Source of the DNA: an uncultured Bacilli bacterium
GTDB lineage: Bacteria; Bacillota_I; Bacilli_A; RF39; UBA660
DNA length: 35,661 nucleotides
Direction: 5' to 3'
Assembly: GCA_947632265.1 (NCBI GenBank)
Contig: CANROP010000004.1
Span: 1-35,661 of the forward strand
Below the pieces are notes generated by a model, which did not search any database, was not told where the DNA came from, and saw only the letters and a list, made by a program, of their open reading frames with translations. This document shows positions 24,758 to 32,920 of the stretch, piece by piece. Position 1 is the first letter of the stretch. Each line of letters begins with the position of its first letter. A program made the translations under genes and the position numbers.

Positions 24758-25606
24758 ATGTCACAAAAAAGTTATAACAATACACCAACTTTATATTTAA
24801 TTCCAACACCTATAGGTAACATGGAAGATATAACCATTAGAGCTCTTAATATATTAAAATCAGTTGATGTAATATTTTGTGAAGACACTAGAGTAACAGT
24901 ACAATTATTAAAATATTATGATATAAATAAAAAATTAATATCAAGCCATGAATTTAATGAATCTAAAAATAAACAAAAATTAATTGAGTATTTAAGTAAT
25001 GGAAGTAATGTAGGTCTTGTTAGTGATAGGGGAACACCTATAATAAGTGATCCTGGTTATACACTATCAAGTTATGCTATAGAGTGTGGATATAACGTAG
25101 TAAGTTTGCCTGGAGCAACAGCCCTAATACCAGCTTTAACTTCATCTGGAATAAGTCCTATGCCATTTTACTACTATGGATTTTTAAACAGTAAAGATAG
25201 TGCTAGAAAAAAAGAATTAGAATATCTTAAAAATATAGATGCAACATTAATTATATATGAAGCACCTCATAGAATAAATAAAACTTTAAAAGATATGTGT
25301 AATATACTTGGAAATACTAGAAAAATTAGTATTTCCCGGGAAATATCTAAAAAGTATGAAGAAATATATAGAGGTACTATAGAAGAATTATTAAATGAAA
25401 ATAATGAATACAAAGGAGAACTTGTACTAGTTGTTGAAGGTAATAAAAAAGCAGTAGAATATAAAAATTTAACAGTTGAAGAGCACATCAATCTTTATAT
25501 AGAAGATGGGAAAAGTCCTATGGATGCGATTAAGTTAGTAGCAAAAGAACGTGGTATGAAAAAAAGTGAAGTTTATGATTTATATCACAATTTAGAAAAG
25601 AAGTGA
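24758..25606 (+). CDS. rsmI: RsmI, 16S rRNA (cytidine1402-2'-O)-methyltransferase
   Basis: RsmI methylates the ribose of C1402 in 16S rRNA. It shows the tetrapyrrole-methylase fold: TLYLIPTPIGNMEDITIRAL near the N-terminus, CEDTRVT, SDRGTPIISDPG and the Pro-rich LPGATALIPALTSSG. The preferred ATG at 24758 has AGAGGTGAT 3-5 bases upstream; an upstream in-frame ATG (24743) lies on that ribosome binding site. The length is 282 aa. A perfect Noc-binding palindrome lies within the gene. Confidence 0.94.
   Translation: MSQKSYNNTPTLYLIPTPIGNMEDITIRALNILKSVDVIFCEDTRVTVQLLKYYDINKKLISSHEFNESKNKQKLIEYLSNGSNVGLVSDRGTPIISDPGYTLSSYAIECGYNVVSLPGATALIPALTSSGISPMPFYYYGFLNSKDSARKKELEYLKNIDATLIIYEAPHRINKTLKDMCNILGNTRKISISREISKKYEEIYRGTIEELLNENNEYKGELVLVVEGNKKAVEYKNLTVEEHINLYIEDGKSPMDAIKLVAKERGMKKSEVYDLYHNLEKK
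25331..25344. promoter_or_regulatory. Perfect Noc-binding site inside rsmI
   Basis: ATTTCCCGGGAAAT is an exact match to the reported B. subtilis Noc-binding sequence. It is a GC-rich 14-bp palindrome, unlikely by chance in such AT-rich DNA. It sits in coding sequence, as Noc sites often do. Confidence 0.75.
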
Positions 25607-25609
25607 ATT

Positions 25610-26164
25610 ATGAAATTAATAGTCGGTTTAGGAAATCCTGGTAATGAGTATAATAAGACTAGACATAATATAGGTTTTATGTGTATAGATAAAATATCAA
25701 ATTATTTTAAAGTTACATTAGATTCTAATAAATTTAATGGATTATATACACAGTTTAATTATAACAATGAGAAAATTATATTATTAAAGCCTCAAAAGTA
25801 TATGAATTTATCAGGAGAAGTTGTTAGAGATTTTGTAAATTTTTTCAAGATAGATATAAATGATATATTAATAATTTGTGATGACCTAGATACTCCAGTT
25901 GGCAAATTTAGATTAAGATATAAAGGCTCTAGTGGGGGACATAATGGGCTTAAGAATATTGAACAAAATATTTCTACAAGCGAATACAAAAGAATAAAAA
26001 TTGGAATATCAAATGATAAAACCAAAGATACTAAAGATTATGTATTAGGTAAATTTAGTAATGAAGAATTAGATTTAATTAATCCTATAATTGATAAAAT
26101 GCCAAATATTGTTGAAGATTATCTAAAATTACCATTTGATAATTTGATGAATAGGTATAATTAA
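25610..26164 (+). CDS. pth: Pth, peptidyl-tRNA hydrolase
   Basis: Pth releases peptides from prematurely dropped peptidyl-tRNA. Conserved parts: KLIVGLGNPG at the start, catalytic H19 (TRHNIGF), YMNLSG at 64-69, catalytic aspartate in DDLDTP (91-96), and KGSSGGHNGLKNI. The length of 184 aa is normal. It starts 4 bases after rsmI stops and precedes mfd, as spoVC does in B. subtilis. Confidence 0.96.
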   Translation: MKLIVGLGNPGNEYNKTRHNIGFMCIDKISNYFKVTLDSNKFNGLYTQFNYNNEKIILLKPQKYMNLSGEVVRDFVNFFKIDINDILIICDDLDTPVGKFRLRYKGSSGGHNGLKNIEQNISTSEYKRIKIGISNDKTKDTKDYVLGKFSNEELDLINPIIDKMPNIVEDYLKLPFDNLMNRYN

Positions 26165-26205
26165 TGATACTAAAAGTATTATTTTAGATATGAGAGGAGG
26201 ATACA

Positions 26206-29200
26206 ATGAATTTTTTTAATAACATATTAAAAGATACAGATAAAGAATTAGTGTCAGGTTTAACACCAGAATTAAAAGGATTGTATATATATAAAAAATT
26301 TCAAAAAGAAAAAACAAGTATACTATGTATAAACTCATCAATATATGAAGCAAATAGATTATATCAAATATTATTAAATTATACAGATAAAGTATCTTTC
26401 TTTCCTATGGATGATTTTTTAACAAGTGAAGCACTCGCAATAAGCCCAGAATTTAAATTCACTAGATTAGATACTTTAAATAAAATCTTATCAGAAGATA
26501 GAATAGTAATAACTAATTTAATGGGATTTTTAAGATTTTTACCAAATCCAAAAGAATATAAAAATTCTTATTATACTTTAAATATAAATGATGAAGTTAA
26601 TTTAGAAAAATTGGTTTCAGATTTATATAGAATAGGTTATAAAAGAGAATCAGTTGTAAATAAAACAGGAGAAATAGCCGTACGTGGATTTATTATCGAT
26701 GTATTTCCAATAAACTATTCTAATCCTATAAGAATAGAATTTTGGGGAGATCAAATTGAAAGAATATCAGAATTTGATGTAGATACTCAGATTTCAAAAG
26801 AAAATTTAGATAGTATAACAATAACACCCACAACAGAGTTTATAATTGATAAAGAATTAGATGAAGAATTAAAACAACGAGAAATAATTAACTACATAAA
26901 TCCTTCTTCAATATTAGATTACTTAAATAATCCAATAATAATATATAACGATAAAGAAGAGTTATTTACAAGTTATAATTTACTTGTAGAAGAAATGGAA
27001 AACTATAAAGTTTCTAATGAATTATCTAAAAATATAAAATTCATGTTTGAATTAAAAAATTCATATGATTTTAAAGAAATAGATTTTGTATCATTCGATA
27101 ATAAAATAAAATCAAAAAATAAAATTTCATATAACTCTTTTGAACTTGATAATTTTACCGGTGGGATGGATTCAATTAGTAAAAGACTTAATCAATATAT
27201 TAAAGAAGGAAAAACTGTAATAGTTTGTTTATCTGATAGATATAAAGTTAATAAATTAGAAAGTGAACTAGAAAGCAATAACATAGTTGTAACAAATATA
27301 GATAATATAATAGAAAATAAAATAAATTTAGTAGTTAAAAAATTAAATAGTGGTTATATAATTGACAATTATGTCGTTGTTTCTGAAAAAGAATTATTTA
27401 ATAAAAAAGATAATTCTATCGCATATAAATCACATTTTAAAATGGGTTCTAAAATAAGAGATATAAATAAACTTAATGTTGGAGATTATGTAGTTCATTT
27501 TTCTCATGGTATCGGAGTATATCAAGGTATAAGAACACTTACTAAAAATGGTTTAAAAAAAGATTATATAACTATAGAATATAAAGGTGGGGATAAGTTA
27601 TATATTCCTGTTGAAAAATTAGAATTTATAAATAAATATTCATCAAATGAAGGTATTCAACCTAAGATAAATGAACTAGGTGGATCAGAGTGGACAAAAA
27701 CAAAACTTCGCATAAAGAAAAAGATTGAAAATATAGCAGGAGATTTATTAAAATTATATTCAGAAAGAGAAATGGCTATAGGATATGCTTTTGAAAAAGA
27801 TACTTTAGAACAAATAGAGTTTGAAAAAAGTTTTCCTTATACTGAAACTAAAGATCAATTAAAAGTTACAGAAGAAATAAAAAAAGATATGGAAAAACCA
27901 ATTCCTATGGATAGATTACTTTGTGGAGATGTTGGATATGGAAAAACAGAAGTTGCTTTTAGGGCTATATTTAAAGCAATAATGTCAAATAAGCAAGTAA
28001 TGTTTTTATGCCCAACAACGATATTATCAAGGCAACATTATATAAATGCAATAGAAAGATTTAAAGAATTTCCTATTAGAATAGAACTTTTAAATAGGTT
28101 TGTGCCTATGAAAAAACAAAAAGAAATAATAAACGATATAGAAGAAGGCAAAGTAGATTTAATAATTGGAACACATAGAATATTAAGTGATGATATAAAA
28201 TGTAAAAGATTAGGATTGTTAGTAATAGATGAAGAACAAAGATTTGGAGTAAAACATAAAGAAAAAATAAAATCATATAAAAACAATATAGATGTATTAA
28301 CTTTAAGTGCAACTCCAATACCACGAACACTCCAAATGTCTTTAGCTGGTGTTAGGAGTCTTTCATTAATTGAAACTCCACCAGTAGATAGATATCCTAT
28401 ACAAACTTATGTGTTAGAAGAAAATAAAAACGTAATTAAAGATGCAATATATAAAGAACTCGCAAGAAGTGGACAAGTGTTTATCCTTTATAACAATATA
28501 GAAAACATGGAAGAAAAAAAACATGAAATACAAGATTTAGTTAAAGAAGCTAAGATAGTATGTGCACATGGGAGAATGGATAAAAATGAAATAGAAGAAG
28601 TAATGTATAAATTTATGAATAAAGAGTACGATGTGCTTCTATGTACTACTATAATAGAAACAGGAATAGATATCCCAAATGTTAATACATTAATAATAAT
28701 AGATGCAGATAGATATGGACTTTCTCAACTTTATCAAATAAGAGGTAGGGTAGGAAGAAGTAATAAAATTGCATATTCTTATCTTATGTACAACAAAGGT
28801 AAAGTATTATCTGATGTAGCTAAAAAAAGATTGAATGTAATAAAAGAATTTACTGAACTTGGAAGTGGATTTTCGATTGCCATGAGAGACTTATCAATAA
28901 GAGGTGCTGGAGATATATTAGGTCAAGAGCAATCTGGTTTTATAGATTCAGTAGGTGTAGAGTTATTCTTAGATATGCTTAATGAAGAAGTAAGTAAATT
29001 AAAAGGAATAAATATAGAAAAAGATGAAACTAGTACTCAACCACTTATAGAAGTTGAAACTACTATTGATGATAAGTATGCAAAAGAAGAAGATTTAAAA
29101 ATAGAAATACATCAAAAAATTAATAAAATTGATTCTAAAGAATCATTAGAATCAACAAGAAAAGAATTAGAAGATAGATTTGGTACATTAGATGAAAATA

Positions 29201-29493
29201 TAATTATATATATGTATGAAGAATTATTTGAAAAAGAGATGCAAAATTTATCTATTGAAAAAGTTAATCAAACTAAAAACTTTGTTTCAATAATTCTATC
29301 AAAAGAGTTAACTAAGAAAATAGATGGCGAATTATTATTTTTAGATGTAATTTCTCTTACACGTAAATTTAGATTTTCTATGAAAATGGATGAACTTACT
29401 ATAACATTAGATACTATTGGATTAGATAAACATTTTATATATTATTTAATCGATATGATAGACATACTTAAAAAATCAATTAAAAATGATTAA
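26206..29493 (+). CDS. mfd: Mfd, transcription-repair coupling factor
   Basis: Mfd is a DNA translocase that pushes stalled RNA polymerase off lesions and recruits UvrA. UvrB-like N-domains carry RGFIIDVFP (about 164-172). The RNA-polymerase-interacting domain starts LNVGDYVVHFSHGIGVYQGI at about 424. The RecG-like motor has Walker A CGDVGYGKTE (about 571-580), DEEQRFGVKHKEKIK (about 675) and QIRGRVGRS. The length of 1095 aa is slightly below B. subtilis (1177). The ribosome binding site is AGAGGAGG. It ends at a bidirectional terminator shared with the convergent clpB. Confidence 0.97.
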   Translation: MNFFNNILKDTDKELVSGLTPELKGLYIYKKFQKEKTSILCINSSIYEANRLYQILLNYTDKVSFFPMDDFLTSEALAISPEFKFTRLDTLNKILSEDRIVITNLMGFLRFLPNPKEYKNSYYTLNINDEVNLEKLVSDLYRIGYKRESVVNKTGEIAVRGFIIDVFPINYSNPIRIEFWGDQIERISEFDVDTQISKENLDSITITPTTEFIIDKELDEELKQREIINYINPSSILDYLNNPIIIYNDKEELFTSYNLLVEEMENYKVSNELSKNIKFMFELKNSYDFKEIDFVSFDNKIKSKNKISYNSFELDNFTGGMDSISKRLNQYIKEGKTVIVCLSDRYKVNKLESELESNNIVVTNIDNIIENKINLVVKKLNSGYIIDNYVVVSEKELFNKKDNSIAYKSHFKMGSKIRDINKLNVGDYVVHFSHGIGVYQGIRTLTKNGLKKDYITIEYKGGDKLYIPVEKLEFINKYSSNEGIQPKINELGGSEWTKTKLRIKKKIENIAGDLLKLYSEREMAIGYAFEKDTLEQIEFEKSFPYTETKDQLKVTEEIKKDMEKPIPMDRLLCGDVGYGKTEVAFRAIFKAIMSNKQVMFLCPTTILSRQHYINAIERFKEFPIRIELLNRFVPMKKQKEIINDIEEGKVDLIIGTHRILSDDIKCKRLGLLVIDEEQRFGVKHKEKIKSYKNNIDVLTLSATPIPRTLQMSLAGVRSLSLIETPPVDRYPIQTYVLEENKNVIKDAIYKELARSGQVFILYNNIENMEEKKHEIQDLVKEAKIVCAHGRMDKNEIEEVMYKFMNKEYDVLLCTTIIETGIDIPNVNTLIIIDADRYGLSQLYQIRGRVGRSNKIAYSYLMYNKGKVLSDVAKKRLNVIKEFTELGSGFSIAMRDLSIRGAGDILGQEQSGFIDSVGVELFLDMLNEEVSKLKGINIEKDETSTQPLIEVETTIDDKYAKEEDLKIEIHQKINKIDSKESLESTRKELEDRFGTLDENIIIYMYEELFEKEMQNLSIEKVNQTKNFVSIILSKELTKKIDGELLFLDVISLTRKFRFSMKMDELTITLDTIGLDKHFIYYLIDMIDILKKSIKND

Positions 29494-29496
29494 TAA

Positions 29497-29522
29497 AAAA
29501 GGCAGATTATTCTGTCTTTTTT
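29497..29522. terminator. Bidirectional terminator between mfd and clpB
   Basis: AAAAGGCAGA (29497-29506) pairs with TCTGTCTTTT (29511-29520) with one G-U and a TTAT loop; each strand ends in T residues. The stop codon of clpB (29507-29509, minus) lies in the loop. Confidence 0.88.
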
Positions 29523-31627
29523 ATTATGAATTTATCATTAGAAACATCTATGGTTACATTTTCTCCAAAAGATATTTTATCTTCTATAATTGTATTAGCT
29601 AACAATGATTCAATATTTTTACTTATAAATCTTTTCATAGGTCTAGCACCGTACTTTTCATCATAAGAATTATCAATTATATATTTTTTTGCTTCATCTG
29701 TTAAATTGATAGTTATATGCATATTATCAAGTCTTTTTTCAATATTTTTAATAATATTATCAAGTATGTCGTAAAGTACTTCTTTAGTAAGAGAATTGAA
29801 TATTATAATTTCATCTATTCTATTTATAAATTCTGGTTTAAATGTATGCCTTAATTCTTCCATTACTAGTTCATTTGCATTAGTATTATTATCTAGGATG
29901 TATTCACTTCCAAGATTTGATGTCATAATAATTATAGTGTTTTTGAAATCTACTGTTCGACCTTGTGAATCTGTAATTCTACCATCATCTAATATTTGAA
30001 GTAATATATTAAATACATCTTTATGAGCCTTTTCTATTTCATCAAATAAAACAATACTATAAGGATTTCTTCTTACTGCTTCCGTTAATTGCCCACCCTC
30101 ATCATATCCAACATATCCTGGAGGAGCCCCGACTAATCTTGATACTGAATGTGCTTCCATGTATTCACTCATATCAATTCTAACAATATGTTTTTCATCA
30201 TCAAATAAATTTTCGGCAAGGGTTCTTGCAACTTCAGTTTTACCTACACCAGTAGGGCCTAAGAATATAAATGAACCAATAGGTCTATTAGGATCTTTTA
30301 TACCAGCTCTAGCTCTTTTAATTGCTTCACTAATAAGTTCAAGAGCATTATCTTGACCTTTTACTCTTTTAGCCATATTATCTTTAAGATTTAGTAATTT
30401 ATCTTTTTCACTTCCAACAAGTTTGCTTACAGGAATATTTGTCCATCTAGAGATTATATTTGCTATACTTTCATCATCAACAGTATCGCTTAATATTTCA
30501 TTTTTATTTTTTTCATTTAATTCGTTTAATTCTTTTTGTAATTTAGGAAGAGTACCATGTCTTAATATAGCAGCTTTTTCATAGTCATAGCTATCTTCAG
30601 CTTTTTCTAATTCAAAAGTAGCTTTTTCAATCTCTTCTTTCTTTTTGTTTATTTTTATATTGATTTGTTTTTCTTCTTCCCAATCAGATCTAAGATTACT
30701 TTCTTTTTGCTTTAACTTATCAAGCTCTTTATCAATTTCGCTAATTCTGTTTTTAGATAGTTCATCTTTTTCTTTCTTTAATGCCTCTTTTTCAATTTGT
30801 AGTTGCATAATCTCACGTGTTAATTTATCAAGTTCAACAGGAACAGATTCCATCTGAACTTTTATAGTCGCACATGCTTCATCAACTAAGTCTATTGCTT
30901 TATCAGGCAAATATCTATCTGTTATATATCTATCCGATAGTGTTGCAGCAGAAATAAGAGCTTTATCTTTAATAGTTACTCCATGGTATACTTCAAATCT
31001 TGATTTTAACCCTCTTAAAATTGTTATAGTATCCATAACAGAAGGTGCGTTTACTAGTACTTTTTGAAATCTACGTTCCAAAGCACCATCTTTTTCAATA
31101 TATTTTCTATATTCATTTAAAGTAGTCGCACCTATACAAAGTATTTCGCCACGAGCAAGCATAGGTTTAAGTAAGTTTCCTGCATCCATAGCTCCCTCAG
31201 TCGCACCAGATCCAACTATTAAGTGAATTTCATCTATAAATAGTATAATTTTACCATCAGAATCTTTAATTTCTTTTAAAACAGCTTTTAATCTTTCTTC
31301 AAATTCTCCTCTAAATTTAGCTCCAGCGATTAAAGCACCCATATCTAGTTCCCATATAGTTTTATCCTTTAAACTATTTGGTACATCGCCTTTTATGATA
31401 CGTAAGGCAAGACCTTCTACTATTGCAGTTTTACCAACTCCAGGTTCTCCAATAAGTACGGGATTATTCTTTGTTTTTCTAGATAAAATTCTAGTTATAT
31501 TACGTATTTCTTCATCTCTACCAATTACTGGATCAATCTTACCATCCCTAGCAGCCGCTACGATATCTCTACCATATTTTTCTAATACATTTTCTAAAGA
31601 TTTTCCGTATAAATCATTTTCGTTCAT
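29507..31627 (-). CDS. clpB: ClpB disaggregase lacking the N-terminal domain
   Basis: This Hsp100 AAA+ unfoldase rescues aggregated proteins with DnaK. Two nucleotide domains are present: Walker A1 GEPGVGKT at 60-67, [10 protein letters not shown], then Walker A2 GPTGVGKT and [12 protein letters not shown]. Between them lies the long coiled-coil middle domain (about 260-390, with [12 protein letters not shown] and [15 protein letters not shown]) that distinguishes ClpB from ClpC. The usual N-terminal substrate domain (about 145 residues) is absent: the protein is 706 aa and begins just before [25 protein letters not shown]. This is not a fragment, because a consensus promoter with CIRCE operator and a GGAGGG ribosome binding site lie immediately upstream of this ATG. 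It is transcribed against the direction of replication. Confidence 0.93.
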   Translation of the reverse strand: MNENDLYGKSLENVLEKYGRDIVAAARDGKIDPVIGRDEEIRNITRILSRKTKNNPVLIGEPGVGKTAIVEGLALRIIKGDVPNSLKDKTIWELDMGALIAGAKFRGEFEERLKAVLKEIKDSDGKIILFIDEIHLIVGSGATEGAMDAGNLLKPMLARGEILCIGATTLNEYRKYIEKDGALERRFQKVLVNAPSVMDTITILRGLKSRFEVYHGVTIKDKALISAATLSDRYITDRYLPDKAIDLVDEACATIKVQMESVPVELDKLTREIMQLQIEKEALKKEKDELSKNRISEIDKELDKLKQKESNLRSDWEEEKQINIKINKKKEEIEKATFELEKAEDSYDYEKAAILRHGTLPKLQKELNELNEKNKNEILSDTVDDESIANIISRWTNIPVSKLVGSEKDKLLNLKDNMAKRVKGQDNALELISEAIKRARAGIKDPNRPIGSFIFLGPTGVGKTEVARTLAENLFDDEKHIVRIDMSEYMEAHSVSRLVGAPPGYVGYDEGGQLTEAVRRNPYSIVLFDEIEKAHKDVFNILLQILDDGRITDSQGRTVDFKNTIIIMTSNLGSEYILDNNTNANELVMEELRHTFKPEFINRIDEIIIFNSLTKEVLYDILDNIIKNIEKRLDNMHITINLTDEAKKYIIDNSYDEKYGARPMKRFISKNIESLLANTIIEDKISFGENVTIDVSNDKFIIKKTE

Positions 31628-31650
31628 ATTAACCCTCCAATCTAGTAATA

Positions 31651-31678
31651 ATTATACTCACATTTTAGCGCTTGTCAA
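31651..31678 (-). promoter_or_regulatory. Sigma-A promoter of clpB
   Basis: On the minus strand TTGACA (31673-31678) and TATAAT (31651-31656) are 16 bases apart, with both hexamers perfect. The -35 box lies in the spacer of the CIRCE palindrome. Confidence 0.9.
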
Positions 31679-31691
31679 GATGGAGTGCCAA
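31665..31691. promoter_or_regulatory. CIRCE operator (HrcA-binding) over the clpB promoter
   Basis: TTAGCGCTT-N9-GAGTGCCAA matches the CIRCE consensus TTAGCACTC-N9-GAGTGCTAA at 15 of 18 positions with the exact 9-base spacer. The outer CATTTT/AAAATG also pair, extending the palindrome. It indicates heat-shock repression by an HrcA encoded elsewhere. Confidence 0.85.
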
Positions 31692-32114
31692 AATGTGACA
31701 AAAAAATAAAATATAATTATATTTACTTGTTTTATACTTGGATTTCTAATTTATATATGAACATTTGATGTTGAGTGTGCCACATAATCATAAAAAAAAG
31801 AGTAGATATAACAAAACTTAAAACTTTTATAATAAAGGTTTTATCTCATTTCTATAATTTTGTTATTTTCTGCCTTGCTGGTATTGGCAATAAAAAAATA
31901 GGCACTTATCAAATTAATGTTCCTCTTTTTTATCATATGAAGTTTCCTTCACTAAATACATTTTAATATAAAACTTATTAAAAGTCAAATATACTATTTC
32001 TTAAAATTATATTTTATTCTTATCTCAATTTTAATTTTTTTAGTATATTTTTAATTTAGTAAAATAATAGAATAAATCTAAACTTTTAATACAAAATAAA
32101 TTTAGGAGGAAGAT
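31692..32114. other. clpB-spoVT intergenic region
   Basis: About 420 bases without a supported gene. It contains a minus-strand promoter and 5' hairpin related to the small-RNA units at the right end of the window (31937-31988), and a 63-codon plus-strand frame from 31775 that has no ribosome binding site. A short hydrophobic frame ending in IKK and a TAG stop at about 31911-31913 could be a decayed toxin peptide, but it lacks an ATG. Confidence 0.5.
31937..31988 (-). promoter_or_regulatory. Diverged fourth copy of the antisense-RNA promoter and 5' hairpin
   Basis: On the minus strand TTGACT (31983-31988), a 17-base spacer and TAAAAT (31960-31965) precede the hairpin TGAAGGAAACTTCA. The 15 bases ATGAAGTTTCCTTCA (plus strand 31937-31951) are identical in the unit at 35248-35262. 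The distance from hairpin to -35 differs by one base between the copies. Confidence 0.55.
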
Positions 32115-32645
32115 ATGAAAGCAACTGGAGTTATTAGAAGGATAGATGATTTAGGTAGAATTGTCATACCTAAAGAAATAAGAAAAAATTTAAGAATAAA
32201 AGAAGGAGATAATATAGAAATATTTGTACGTGATGAAGAGGTAATACTTAAAAAATATTCTATGATGAATAAAATAAATGATTTAGCTCAAGAACTTACA
32301 GATGCGATATATACATTTATGAAATATAGTATATTTATAACAGATACAGATTGTGTAGTAGCAGGTAGTGGTCCTTTAAAAAAAGAATATTTAGGTAAAA
32401 GTATTAGCGATTTTATTACCGATTCTATAAAAAGAAGAAATAAAATGATAGAAAGTCATTTTAAAGAATTAAAATTTGTAGGAGATGAGTCCATAACTTG
32501 TAGTTATGTTATGTCTACAATATTAGTAAATGGAGAAGCAACAGGCATGATATTAATAATAAGTGAGAATGAAAAATTAGGAGAAGCAGAAATGCAGATT
32601 GCAAGCATAGTATCATCATTTATGACAAAGTATCTTGAACAATAA
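32115..32645 (+). CDS. spoVT: SpoVT-type AbrB-family transcription regulator
   Basis: The N-terminal AbrB/SpoVT swapped-hairpin DNA-binding domain (1-50) is almost identical in pattern to SpoVT: MKATGVIRRIDDLGRIVIPKEIR, LRIKEGDNIEIFV. Residues about 55-176 form the GAF domain found in SpoVT but not in AbrB (ADAIYTFMKYSIFITDTD, then VNGEATGMILIISE). The 176 aa compare with 178 in B. subtilis. SpoVT tunes sigma-G-dependent gene expression in the forespore, and spoVT follows mfd in Bacillus as here. The ribosome binding site is AGGAGGAAG. Homologues also exist in non-sporulating Bacilli, so sporulation is not proven. Confidence 0.93.
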   Translation: MKATGVIRRIDDLGRIVIPKEIRKNLRIKEGDNIEIFVRDEEVILKKYSMMNKINDLAQELTDAIYTFMKYSIFITDTDCVVAGSGPLKKEYLGKSISDFITDSIKRRNKMIESHFKELKFVGDESITCSYVMSTILVNGEATGMILIISENEKLGEAEMQIASIVSSFMTKYLEQ

Positions 32646-32663
32646 AAAAAAATGTGTTAAAAT
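32635..32663 (+). promoter_or_regulatory. Promoter of metS leader
   Basis: TTGAAC (32635-32640, in the last codons of spoVT) and TAAAAT (32658-32663) are 17 bases apart, just before the T-box leader. Confidence 0.55.
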
Positions 32664-32669
32664 ATGTAC

Positions 32670-32868
32670 ATAAATGCGATGAAGGAAAGAAAAATATGAG
32701 GTGTTTTAAAGAGAACTTGGTAAGGTGAAAGCAAGTAACACTTAATATTCCGAATGGCTCTGGAGCTTCTAATAGACGGATAGGCACGTTAAGTCTTTAA
32801 AGGTGTTTTAACACGAATTAAGGTGGTACCACGTATAATCACGTCCTTATCTAGGATGTGATTTTTTT
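32670..32868 (+). promoter_or_regulatory. T-box riboswitch controlling metS
   Basis: The T-box sequence AAGGTGGTACCACG (32820-32833) is followed by a terminator (ATCACGTCCT 32838-32847 with AGGATGTGAT 32853-32862, then seven T). Stem I is visible: GTGTT/AACAC closing CTTG/CAAG (32701-32740), with AATAT/ATATT below it. The specifier region CGAATGGC (32751-32758) can offer AUG. The T-box bulge TGGT would pair with a tRNA ending ACCA, which fits discriminator A73 of tRNA-Met and argues against Trp (G73). Uncharged tRNA-Met would stabilise the antiterminator and turn on metS. Confidence 0.88.
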
Positions 32869-32920
32869 AGGTAAATATAAATTTTTTTAAAATAAAACAT
32901 ATATTGAAAGGGTGAATAAT

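Noticed and set aside
26165-26205. Terminator between pth and mfd
   Set aside because: The only stem (ATACT/AGTAT with 3-base loop) is five AT-rich pairs with a poor T tract.
29507-31627. Assignment as ClpC
   Set aside because: The long middle coiled coil of about 130 residues is of ClpB type; ClpC has a short one and an N-domain with McsB/MecA docking.
31775-31966. 63-codon plus-strand frame between clpB and spoVT
   Set aside because: It has no ribosome binding site and an irregular composition, and it overlaps the diverged small-RNA element; no family resemblance.
32751-32758. Trp (UGG) specifier for the T-box
   Set aside because: The downstream gene is MetRS, and the TGGT bulge fits A73, not the G73 of bacterial tRNA-Trp.
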